Origin: an uncultured Peptococcaceae bacterium | GTDB taxonomy: Bacteria > Bacillota > Peptococcia > Peptococcales > Peptococcaceae | Direction of reading: 5' to 3' | Assembly (NCBI GenBank): GCA_945949655.1 | Contig: CAMFFG010000114.1 | Coordinates: 1 to 5,084 of the forward strand | DNA: 5,084 nt | Shown here: positions 1 to 5,084 of the stretch, one piece after another | Layout: the number at the start of each line of letters is the position of its first letter | How positions within the stretch are numbered: position 1 is the stretch's first letter | The notes under the pieces: generated by a model | Databases searched by the model: none | What the model was told of the DNA's origin: nothing | What the model saw: the letters and a program-made list of their open reading frames with translations, nothing else | Translations under genes and position numbers: made by a program

Positions 1-36
1 TTCTCATTTTTTATTTTCAGCTATTGACTGTAACAC

Positions 37-291
37 ATGTATTGTAAACCTACAGGGCAGGAATTTGATAAAGACAATACATTAGATTTACGCAAGCGTA
101 TTGGCTGGGTGTCTAGCTCTTTTTTTGATCGGTACTATCACAATGAAACAGCAATTAATATTGTATTGAGCGGTTTGTTTGGTACACTGGGTGTAAGTGG
201 GATTGTAAGTGATGCTGATATGAAAAAAGCATTGAATCTTATGGAAGAACTGCATCTGAAAAAAAGGAAGATCGTGTATTTGCCACAATGA
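37..291 (+). CDS. ABC ATPase of the ModF/PhrA/YlmA type, N-terminal fragment of a frameshifted gene
   Basis: This is the middle part of an ABC-type ATPase of the COG1119 group (ModF/PhrA/YlmA). The recognisable block is LRKRIGWVSSSFFDRYY followed by ETAINIVLSGLFGTLG, which corresponds to the Q-loop and helical-domain region of E. coli ModF (there IGYVSSS, then VILSGYFDSIG). The Walker A P-loop that should lie some 50-60 residues upstream is not in the window: this frame has stops at 25-27 and 31-33, so the ATG at 37 is only the first available codon and has no convincing ribosome binding site. The reading frame leaves the family pattern after LHLKK, at an A7 run (259-265), and stops at 289-291. 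The rest of the protein continues in another frame from 288. I read both pieces as one broken gene. It is either a true pseudogene or a sequencing error; the missing N-terminus may also lie beyond the contig edge. Confidence 0.7.
   Translation: MYCKPTGQEFDKDNTLDLRKRIGWVSSSFFDRYYHNETAINIVLSGLFGTLGVSGIVSDADMKKALNLMEELHLKKRKIVYLPQ
259..265 (+). other. A7 homopolymer at the frameshift point of the ABC ATPase
   Basis: Seven consecutive A residues sit exactly where the upstream frame (ending LHLKK) must switch to the downstream frame (EDRVFATMSKGE). Adding one A gives LHLKKKEDRVFATMSKGE, which reads smoothly into the ABC signature. This is direct evidence of a one-base deficit. Whether it is a real mutation, a phase-variable tract or a sequencing or assembly error cannot be decided from one sequence. 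Confidence 0.8.
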
Positions 292-665
292 GCAAAGGAG
301 AACGGCAAAGTGTCATGATTGCCAGAGCGCTAATTTCTAATCCTGAAATTCTGATTCTGGATGAACCAGGCAACGGTTTAGATGTGCTGGCGCGGGAACG
401 TATGCTGGAAACTGTAACACGGCTTTCAAAAGAACGCAATATTACTGTGTTGTATGTGACCCATTATGTAGAAGAGATTCTTCCAATTTTTGAAAACGCC
501 TTGATGCTGAAAGAGGGAAGAATCGATATCATGGGAAAAACGAGAGAAATTATTACTACTGAACATTTATCTGAATATTTTAGCCACGATATTGAGATTT
601 TGCGAAATGAGGAGTGCTATGTGGCTAAACTGAAAACAGAAACGAAAATTACAGAATTATTTTAG
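288..665 (+). CDS. ABC ATPase of the ModF/PhrA/YlmA type, C-terminal fragment of a frameshifted gene
   Basis: This is the C-terminal nucleotide-binding half of the ABC ATPase that begins upstream. Visible motifs in order are: ABC signature MSKGERQ at residues 1-7 (a variant of LSGGQ), Walker B ILILDEP at 21-27 with the catalytic Glu26, D-loop GNGLD at 28-32, and the switch His59 in VTHYVEE. A tail of about 55 residues follows. In the intact protein the frame would read through from upstream as LKKKEDRVFATMSKGERQ, which needs one extra A in the A7 run at 259-265. As read, the ATG overlaps the upstream stop as ATGA, so re-initiation could make this half, but without Walker A it could not bind ATP normally. 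Family members are predicted cytoplasmic ATPases often found without an obvious permease. I see no permease here. The stop lies 20 bases before the next gene, which suggests one operon. Confidence 0.85.
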   Translation: MSKGERQSVMIARALISNPEILILDEPGNGLDVLARERMLETVTRLSKERNITVLYVTHYVEEILPIFENALMLKEGRIDIMGKTREIITTEHLSEYFSHDIEILRNEECYVAKLKTETKITELF

Positions 666-685
666 AAAAAAGAGGAAAGGATGGT

Positions 686-1630
686 ATGGTGATGTATCAA
701 GGTGAGGAGCACGTTGATAATCATGATCGAATTGCACAGCAGGCTTATGCTTTATTACGGCAAATGGGGATGGAAGATGATGAATTGGCACTGTTTGGTG
801 TGGCTTATGTAAGAGAAGGTCGTGCAAAATGTTTTATCAGTGCTTATCGGGATAAAGTAGTGGAATTTATCACAGAATGTCTAGAAAAACAGATTTATCC
901 GACAATGATGGAGAACAAAATCAAACGCATTCGTATTCATTCCGGAGAAAAAGAACAGGTAGAAAGAGAATTTAAATTAGAATTTGCCCGTGACTTACAG
1001 GAAAAGTATCCAAAAAATTTTCTGAGCGATTTGCAAAAAGTTGCGCAGTGTCCGATTCATAATAAAGCAGCTGAATTATTAAATCCATTGAGAGATCATT
1101 TGGAAGGGTGTTTTGATGAAGGGGCCCTACAACTATATAAAGGCGCTGTAGAATTTGCCCATGAAGGGAAAATACTTACAGTATGGGATTATCAGGAAAA
1201 CAAGATATGGATTAAACGTGAAAGCGCATTTTTGACAGAACGTGTAAGAAAGGCAAGTAATTTCAGAAGAAAAATGACTGGTTTTGCTTATATGGATAAA
1301 GATAGGATCAAATATTACACGACGGCGCTGGAAGAAAGGACATTACAGAGACGGTTACAGTTGATTAGTGAAGGTAAGATAGTATCTCCCGTATATGCAG
1401 AGGAGTATTGTTTCCATAACTATGCGGATCTGCCAAAAGGAATTCAATGGTTTGATAAAGTTGTGGAACATAGAATAGATGAAAATTATATGGAATTAAT
1501 TCGCGATTTGTATGCAATACAGCCAGAAATTAGCAAAGAAGAGTTCATGCATTTAGAAGAAAAATATGGAGGAGATAAGTATATGAAACAAACAATACAA
1601 TATTATAAAACATTATGGCATTTATTGTAA
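686..1630 (+). CDS. uncharacterised 314-residue protein
   Basis: I do not recognise the family. The start is supported by a purine-rich site AGAGGAAAGG at 671-680, placing ATG 686 five bases away; ATG 692 (two codons later, eleven bases away) is an equally plausible start. The protein is predicted soluble: no signal peptide and no hydrophobic stretch long enough to span a membrane. It is rich in charged residues (many Lys, Glu and Arg) and looks mainly helical in residues 10-130, with a middle part containing the aromatic-rich stretch ILTVWDYQENKIWI near residues 165-180. Five scattered cysteines show no CxxC pattern. The gene begins 20 bases after the ABC ATPase stop and shares its AT-rich composition, so the two are probably co-transcribed. 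Any functional link to the ATPase is only an inference. The ORF is intact, with family-like coding bias and no internal stop, so I am confident it is a real gene. Confidence 0.88.
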   Translation: MVMYQGEEHVDNHDRIAQQAYALLRQMGMEDDELALFGVAYVREGRAKCFISAYRDKVVEFITECLEKQIYPTMMENKIKRIRIHSGEKEQVEREFKLEFARDLQEKYPKNFLSDLQKVAQCPIHNKAAELLNPLRDHLEGCFDEGALQLYKGAVEFAHEGKILTVWDYQENKIWIKRESAFLTERVRKASNFRRKMTGFAYMDKDRIKYYTTALEERTLQRRLQLISEGKIVSPVYAEEYCFHNYADLPKGIQWFDKVVEHRIDENYMELIRDLYAIQPEISKEEFMHLEEKYGGDKYMKQTIQYYKTLWHLL

Positions 1631-1778
1631 TGGGAAAATCAATTATAGTATGGTAAAGGATAAAAGAAAGACTTTTATGCAGACAACAAAATAATTATGA
1701 TTTTTTATGACTGATTCAACGATAGTAATGAAGTCAGAAAAGATCAGGATAATGATAAAAAGAATAAGCAATAGACAA
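1631..1778. other. AT-rich intergenic spacer without a recognised gene
   Basis: No ORF with a ribosome binding site is present. A weak seven-pair AT-rich hairpin (ATAAAAG at 1660-1666 with CTTTTAT at 1672-1678) lies 30 bases after the upstream stop and could be a poor terminator, but it has no GC pairs to make it strong. A run of six T occurs near 1700 without a good stem. The GC content changes abruptly at the right edge of this spacer. Confidence 0.5.
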
Positions 1779-1814
1779 AAAGTGGATTGGAAAAGTCATC
1801 TCCAATCCACTTTG
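1776..1814 (-). terminator. intrinsic terminator of the superoxide dismutase gene
   Basis: A perfect 12-pair stem (1779-1790 with 1802-1813, left arm AAAGTGGATTGG in window orientation) encloses an 11-base loop. Read on the minus strand, the stem is followed by TTTTTG, the usual U-tract of a Rho-independent terminator. It sits 13 bases beyond the dismutase stop codon. On the plus strand the stem is followed only by GTTATG, so it would be a weaker stop for the upstream operon, although the stem itself could act in both directions. Confidence 0.85.
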
Positions 1815-1826
1815 TTATGACAATAT

Positions 1827-2456
1827 TTACTCTGTCATGCTCTGGCGGTACTGGCTGTCGGCGAAGCCCCAGTTGGTCAGATACCACCAGTTATCCAGAT
1901 AGCGCTCCCGGTTGGAGCGGTACTGCAGATAATAGGCGTGTTCCCACAGATCCACCACCAGCAGTGGTGTCAGCACGTTCAGATCGGGCACCTGCTGGTT
2001 GGCGGTATTCTGGATCGAAAGGCTGCCGTCGCAGTCGGCGGCAAGCCAGGTCCAGCCTGAGCCGGTAAGGGCCATGGCGCTAGCCTTAAACTGCTGCTGG
2101 AACAGCTGGAAGCTGCCATACTGGCAGGCAATGGCTTTGCTCAGCGCGCCGGTAGGGCTGGTATAGCGGCAGGGAGCCATACTGCACCAGTACAGATTGT
2201 GATTATAAACACCGCCTGCATGAACCAGCACCGCCGGGCGGATCTCTTCCGGCAGGGTCTGACAATCGGTCAGCAACTGTTCCAGTGTCCAGTCCTGGTA
2301 GGTGGGGTAGGGCTGTAACAGCTGGTTCAGCCGGTTGACATAGTGTCGGTGGTGGTGTTCATAGTGGTTGCACACCACATCTGCACTGAGGCAGGGCTGC
2401 AGACCGCTCCAGCCGTAAGGCAGCGGTTGCAGCGCAAATGGATAATGAGAATTCAT
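1827..2456 (-). CDS. sodA: superoxide dismutase, Fe/Mn family, Mn-type
   Basis: Cytoplasmic metalloenzyme that converts superoxide to oxygen and hydrogen peroxide. Numbered from the ATG at 2456 (209 residues, normal for the family), the four metal ligands are all present: His31 in HYEHHHRHYV, His86 in YNHNLYW, and Asp169 and His173 in DLWEHAYYLQY. Second-shell Tyr39 and the dimer-interface Glu172 are kept. The GG before the NH motif (81-82) and Gln154 in NTANQQVP follow the Mn-type pattern rather than the Fe-type, where the Gln precedes NH. A GTG at 2465 is in frame, but I prefer the ATG at 2456 because GAGAGGTG (2463-2470 on the minus strand) lies six bases upstream. Oddities: seven cysteines (22, 29, 65, 91, 96, 111, 142) and a His in place of the usual Lys three residues after the first ligand. 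The gene is monocistronic, divergent from the DUF4261 operon and followed by its own terminator. Confidence 0.95.
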   Translation of the reverse strand: MNSHYPFALQPLPYGWSGLQPCLSADVVCNHYEHHHRHYVNRLNQLLQPYPTYQDWTLEQLLTDCQTLPEEIRPAVLVHAGGVYNHNLYWCSMAPCRYTSPTGALSKAIACQYGSFQLFQQQFKASAMALTGSGWTWLAADCDGSLSIQNTANQQVPDLNVLTPLLVVDLWEHAYYLQYRSNRERYLDNWWYLTNWGFADSQYRQSMTE

Positions 2457-2497
2457 GTTTATCACCTCTCTTTTTGGTAAAATCGGTAAGATGCACG

Positions 2498-2510
2498 GCG
2501 CAGACTGCGC
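2498..2510. repeat. perfect dyad in the dismutase 5' region
   Basis: GCGCAG-A-CTGCGC is a perfect six-base inverted repeat around one central base, 42 bases upstream of the dismutase ATG. It could be an operator or a small RNA hairpin in the 5' leader, but the one-base loop makes a DNA-binding site more natural than an RNA hairpin. I cannot match it to a known regulator. Confidence 0.35.
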
Positions 2511-2530
2511 TCACTTTCAGACTATGCGGC

Positions 2531-2568
2531 AGCGGAGGGAAAGGTGAACCGGCGCCTCCGCTTTTTAT
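2531..2568 (+). terminator. plus-strand intrinsic terminator in the divergent intergenic region
   Basis: An eight-pair stem AGCGGAGG (2531-2538) with CCTCCGCT (2555-2562), loop 16 bases, runs straight into TTTTTATT. This is terminator-like only on the plus strand. No complete plus-strand gene ends here, since the gene to the left is on the minus strand. It could stop transcription from an unseen upstream plus-strand promoter, insulate the dismutase control region, or act as an attenuator ahead of the DUF4261 operon. Confidence 0.6.
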
Positions 2569-2576
2569 TCGGCTCT

Positions 2577-2607
2577 GTGTAAATTGTTTTATTGCAATCG
2601 TTTACAC
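2577..2607. promoter_or_regulatory. cre/LacI-like operator with flanking inverted repeat
   Basis: TGCAATCGTTTACA at 2593-2606 fits the general LacI/CcpA operator pattern TG-N-AA-N-CG-N-TT-N-CA closely, with a central CG and near-dyad halves. A second perfect inverted repeat, GTGTAAA (2577-2583) and TTTACAC (2601-2607), overlaps it, and ATTGCAAT (2591-2598) is itself palindromic. The site lies on the probable -35 box and spacer of the DUF4261 operon, a position that would suit repression. No regulator gene is in the window, so identity as a CcpA site is an inference. Confidence 0.4.
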
Positions 2608-2620
2608 GGTATGATACCAT
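2592..2620 (+). promoter_or_regulatory. probable sigma-70-type promoter of the DUF4261 operon
   Basis: TTGCAA (2592-2597) and TACCAT (2615-2620) are 17 bases apart and each match four of six consensus bases. An alternative -10 box, TATGAT (2610-2615), matches five of six but has no well-spaced -35 box. It lies within the perfect dyad GGTAT-G-ATACC (2608-2618), which may be another protein-binding site. The promoter lies downstream of the plus-strand terminator, so transcripts starting here would avoid it. Confidence 0.35.
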
Positions 2621-2674
2621 AAATAACAAGAAAACCTGTCAGCAGGACCGGATGAAAAAGGAGATAGCGAAACA

Positions 2675-3565
2675 ATGAAATTTGAACAGGATCCAATGGC
2701 TGTGTTGACCGAGGAGCACAGCGCAGCGGAACAGAGAAATTATGTGGGCAGTTTTTGCGGGTTCGTGCTGCTGCAGCAAGCCAGCTACGATCTGACGGCG
2801 CTGGCCCAGCGGCTTGCACAGCGCTGGGGAATTGTGCCGCAGCGCGGCGCAGATGATGCCATCACCGTGGAAGGCGGTCAGGAGGGAGACTGGCTGGATC
2901 AGCTGCTGGCAGAGGAAACGGTGGATATTTTAACAGAGCCGGAAATTGCCGACGGCAATCTGGTATTTGATGTGGATGGCGCTATGATTGCGGTGGGTTA
3001 TATGCCTGCACCGGTGCCAGAGGGAGAGGCGGAACGGTTTGCTGCCAATAACTATTTCTGGCCCGGCGCGGTGGAGGCTACAGCCTCCCACAGGGCTCAT
3101 CTGATGGTGGCGGTGCTGCCAAGAGACATGGAACCGCTGGAAGCAGGCAAGACCTATGTGAAACTGATCTCCTCCTGCCTGGAGGATGAAAACGCCATCG
3201 GGGTATATACCTCCGGCACAGTGCTGGAACCGGCCTTTTACCAGAAGGGTACGGCTGCTATGGAGCAGGGGGAACTGCCTATTCTGAACTGGCTTTATTT
3301 TGGCGTCTATGAGAATGAACAGGGCAATCATGCCTATACCATCGGGATGGATGCCTTCGGCAAGGATGAACTGGAAATTCTTGCCAGCCGGCATACGCCG
3401 GAGGAGCTGCGGAAATTTCTGTTCGATGTGGCCTACTATGTGCTGGAAGGCGATATCACCCTGAAAGACGGCGAGACCATCGGTTTCAGTGAAGAACAGC
3501 GCCTGCCCATGAAGCGGGGCGACGGTGTGGCTGTGGAAGGGCACAGCATTCAGATTGCATATTAG
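2675..3565 (+). CDS. DUF4261 domain-containing protein
   Basis: A 296-residue protein of the DUF4261 family, whose molecular function is not known. After a variable N-terminus of about 25 residues, the domain starts with FCGFVLLQQASYDL, then shows the conserved central block MIAVGYMPAPVPEGE (near 105-119), NNYFWPGAVEATASHRAHLMV (near 125-145), the GMDAFGKDELEIL block (near 224-236), and the C-terminal DGETIGFSEEQRL followed by GVAVEGHSIQI. The length is normal for a full member. No signal peptide or membrane segment is visible, so it is probably cytoplasmic. ATG 2675 is preceded by AAAAGGAG (2656-2663) at an 11-base spacing. It is the first gene of a plus-strand operon; the next gene starts 40 bases after its stop. 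It is acidic overall and much more GC-rich than the genes left of position 1775. The family assignment comes from remembered motifs, not a search. Confidence 0.88.
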   Translation: MKFEQDPMAVLTEEHSAAEQRNYVGSFCGFVLLQQASYDLTALAQRLAQRWGIVPQRGADDAITVEGGQEGDWLDQLLAEETVDILTEPEIADGNLVFDVDGAMIAVGYMPAPVPEGEAERFAANNYFWPGAVEATASHRAHLMVAVLPRDMEPLEAGKTYVKLISSCLEDENAIGVYTSGTVLEPAFYQKGTAAMEQGELPILNWLYFGVYENEQGNHAYTIGMDAFGKDELEILASRHTPEELRKFLFDVAYYVLEGDITLKDGETIGFSEEQRLPMKRGDGVAVEGHSIQIAY

Positions 3566-3605
3566 AGCAAAGCAGGTGTTGAACGGCGAGACAGGAGGGA
3601 TGGAC

Positions 3606-4763
3606 ATGGAAGCTGTGCTGGATGAAATAACAGAAGAAAACACCTTTCGGCAGCGGGTGGCCGATTTCTGGCACCTGTTTGCGGAACGGGAGTATGAGAT
3701 CCGCTATCTGCTCTCCGCCGGTAACAGTCTCGGGAAAGCTGTTTTTGATATGGAGCAGCTTTTGCGGATCGCTTTCACAACACCGGTGTTTGACCTTAAG
3801 CAGCGGGATGATTATTTTGAGCTGGTCCTCTCGCCGGAAGGCAATGGCAGCCGGCTGTATCAGATGGCGTACTGGCGGGCCCAGGCGCCGGAGGAACTGC
3901 TGGAGCAGTGGGACTTTGTCGTAGGCAGACCGCCTGCGGGGGAAGACAGGCCGCTGGCCATGGAGGTAGAACACATCTGGCTGCAGGCGGATGAGATATC
4001 GGTGTGGCCCATTCTGCTTCCCGATGGGCGGCTGGGGATCGAGAGCTACAGCGAAAAACTGCTGCTGCTGGAGGAAGCCACAGCCTACACTGCCTTCTGC
4101 ACCCTGCTGGAACAGTGTCTGGGCGAGCTCTGCCTGATGAGCAATGTGGAATATGTCAATCTTTTGCTGCAGCCTGCGCTGGAGGAGCCGGTCCTGTTAT
4201 CTGATCTGGCCGCCTATATCGCTGATCTGCAGATGGCCGGGCAGCTGCCCCCGCAGGACGACCCGCTGGGGCTTTTCACCAGCTATACTATGGAACCGCA
4301 GGAGACCTGGATGGGGCTGCGGGATGATATTTATTTCGGCAGCACCTCAGCGGCGGCGCTGCCGGTGCTGAACAGTTATTATACCGGCGAGGAAAGTCTG
4401 TTTGATCTGGCAGCCCGGGACGGTGTGCTCTGGGGATTTCTGTTTTATGATAATGCCGGGCTGGATACAGAACAGCGGGTTCATGTGCGCGCTGCTCTGG
4501 AGGAGGATTTGAACCGGGTTCTGGTGGAACAGGCTCTGGGCGAATGTATCGGCAGTGCCTCCGGTTATCAGTACGCCTATCTGGACTGTATCTGCTATGA
4601 CTGGCAGGCCTTTCTGGAGGCGGCCTATCAGGTGATGGATGGGTATCTGGCGCTGTATCAGATCCCGGTGGCCGGCTTTTGCGAATTTCGTCGCAGCGGT
4701 CAGGTAATTGTGTTAAAGCAGGAAAATTTGCAATCGTGCGTAACAGATGGCACAAATCGATAG
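3606..4763 (+). CDS. uncharacterised 385-residue acidic protein
   Basis: I do not recognise the family. The frame is open from 3525, but I place the start at ATG 3606, seven bases after a perfect AGGAGG (3593-3598). The ATG at 3600 is too close to that site, and an upstream start would overlap the DUF4261 gene. The N-terminus contains FRQRVADFWHLFAEREYEIR (14-33), a pattern of the form FWxxFxxxE that I associate loosely with other uncharacterised bacterial proteins. The C-terminal half has alternating acidic and aromatic segments, including DDIYFGST, GVLWGFLFYDNAGLD and a Tyr-rich stretch GYQYAYLDCICYDW. It is strongly acidic and Leu-rich, with no signal peptide or membrane helix. It probably consists of two globular domains, about 1-200 and 200-370. 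The position right behind the DUF4261 gene suggests a shared role, but that is only inferred from context. Confidence 0.85.
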   Translation: MEAVLDEITEENTFRQRVADFWHLFAEREYEIRYLLSAGNSLGKAVFDMEQLLRIAFTTPVFDLKQRDDYFELVLSPEGNGSRLYQMAYWRAQAPEELLEQWDFVVGRPPAGEDRPLAMEVEHIWLQADEISVWPILLPDGRLGIESYSEKLLLLEEATAYTAFCTLLEQCLGELCLMSNVEYVNLLLQPALEEPVLLSDLAAYIADLQMAGQLPPQDDPLGLFTSYTMEPQETWMGLRDDIYFGSTSAAALPVLNSYYTGEESLFDLAARDGVLWGFLFYDNAGLDTEQRVHVRAALEEDLNRVLVEQALGECIGSASGYQYAYLDCICYDWQAFLEAAYQVMDGYLALYQIPVAGFCEFRRSGQVIVLKQENLQSCVTDGTNR

Positions 4764-4773
4764 AAACGGTGTA

Positions 4774-4812
4774 TCTCTGCCGGATGCTCCGGTAGAGGCA
4801 AGCCTGTTTTTT
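4774..4812 (+). terminator. possible intrinsic terminator or attenuator between operon genes
   Basis: CTCTGCCGG (4775-4783) pairs with CCGGTAGAG (4789-4797) as a nine-pair stem containing one G-U pair, with a five-base loop. Six T follow at 4807-4812, but nine bases separate the stem from the T run, which is longer than usual. It may therefore only partly reduce transcription into the next gene. Confidence 0.45.
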
Positions 4813-4831
4813 GCAGCCGGAAGGAGTAATT

Positions 4832-5042
4832 ATGACAAATAGAGGGTTGATTATCATATTGGGTGATCTTCTGCAGCAGACGCCTGCTTTTCAGCAGCGT
4901 TTCTGTTTTCAGAAGCTGGAGGAAGCACAGCTGAAAGAAAAACTGTTGGAGGAATTGGCGCCGGATCTGCTGGTATTGTGTGCCGGACAGACAGAAACGC
5001 CGGTAGAGACGCTGCTGACTACGGTGAAGGAGTCGACGCGGG
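4832..5042 (+). CDS. unknown protein, N-terminal 70 residues, truncated by adapter
   Basis: The ATG at 4832 follows AAGGAG (4821-4826) at five bases, a better start than the TTG at 4811. The genuine part begins MTNRGLIIILGDLLQQTP and runs to KESTR; codon 71 is the first to include adapter bases. The visible residues show a short hydrophobic beta-like segment (GLIIILGD), a helical charged stretch (KLEEAQLKEKLLEELAP), then a second hydrophobic strand (DLLVLCAG). This alternation suggests the start of an alpha/beta fold, but 70 residues do not identify a family. It lies 68 bases behind the preceding gene with a possible attenuator between, and is probably the third gene of the operon. The apparent stop at 5075-5077 lies in adapter, so the true length is unknown. 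Confidence 0.7.
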
Positions 5043-5084
5043 AGATCGGAAGAGCGTCGTGTAGGGAAAGAGTGTAGATCTCGG
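5043..5084. other. Illumina TruSeq adapter read-through (not genomic)
   Basis: From AGATCGGAAGAGCGTCGTGT onward to the last base, all 42 bases match the reverse complement of the Illumina TruSeq universal adapter. Translated in the frame of the last gene it gives the tail EIGRASCRERV, a peptide known to appear at the ends of contaminated database proteins. Everything from 5043 on should be trimmed. Confidence 0.97.

Noticed and set aside
258..266. Programmed -1 ribosomal frameshift at A AAA AAG
   Set aside because: The heptamer AAAAAAG is present at 260-266, but its codon phase belongs to the downstream frame, not the upstream one, and I see no clear stimulatory stem or pseudoknot after it. 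A simple missing base is more likely.
1787..2068. Plus-strand open frame over the dismutase 3' end
   Set aside because: It is antisense to the dismutase active-site region, and the Ser/Arg/Pro-rich product has no family features.
2930..3643. Long minus-strand open frame of 237 codons opposite the DUF4261 gene
   Set aside because: It lies antisense to a gene with clear family motifs, has no ribosome binding site of note and encodes a composition typical of antisense frames in GC-rich DNA.
3486..3974. Minus-strand open frame of 162 codons across the junction of two plus-strand genes
   Set aside because: It overlaps two well-supported genes on the other strand; its Pro, Arg and His-rich product looks like a shadow frame.
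4288..4857. Minus-strand open frame of 189 codons
   Set aside because: The product is dominated by Pro, Arg and Ser in a low-complexity manner expected from the reverse of GC-rich coding DNA; it covers the supported plus-strand gene.
5045..5077. C-terminal extension and stop of the last gene
   Set aside because: These bases are Illumina adapter, so the residues and stop are artificial.
1..5084. CRISPR arrays, insertion sequences, tRNA or rRNA genes, attachment sites, origins
   Set aside because: No spaced direct repeats, transposase motifs with terminal repeats, cloverleaf-like segments, rRNA-like blocks or DnaA-box clusters were seen on either strand.

Overview
The window looks like one short assembled contig from a low-to-mid GC Gram-positive-type bacterium (Bacillota in the broad sense, gut-like). 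The pointers are strong AGGAGG-type ribosome binding sites, compact operons, intrinsic terminators and the protein families seen. No marker gene fixes the genus. The last 42 bases are Illumina TruSeq adapter, not genome, so the right edge is a sequencing-library end.

Layout. (1) Bases 1 to about 1775 are AT-rich (roughly 35-40% GC by eye). They hold the C-terminal two thirds of a ModF/PhrA/YlmA-type ABC ATPase, broken by a one-base frameshift in an A7 run and lacking its Walker A region. Close behind it is a 314-residue protein I do not recognise. (2) Bases 1631-1826 are a gene-poor AT-rich spacer ending in a strong hairpin that terminates the next gene, which runs on the minus strand. (3) Bases 1827-2456 (minus) encode a complete Mn-type Fe/Mn superoxide dismutase with all four metal ligands and an unusual number of cysteines. 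(4) Bases 2457-2674 are a divergent intergenic region with several dyads, including a cre/LacI-like operator over a probable promoter, and an unexpected plus-strand terminator. (5) Bases 2675-5042 are a GC-rich (roughly 55-62%) plus-strand operon: a DUF4261 protein, an uncharacterised 385-residue protein, and the first 70 codons of a third unknown gene cut off by the adapter.

Functionally, only the dismutase (superoxide detoxification) can be assigned a reaction. The ABC ATPase belongs to a family of soluble or weakly membrane-linked ATPases whose role is poorly defined, and as read it would be non-functional. The DUF4261 operon is a candidate uncharacterised unit. I see no defence system, CRISPR array, mobile element, tRNA or rRNA. 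The composition step near 1775, the adapter and the frameshift together mean that assembly error or chimerism must be excluded before any biological novelty is claimed.
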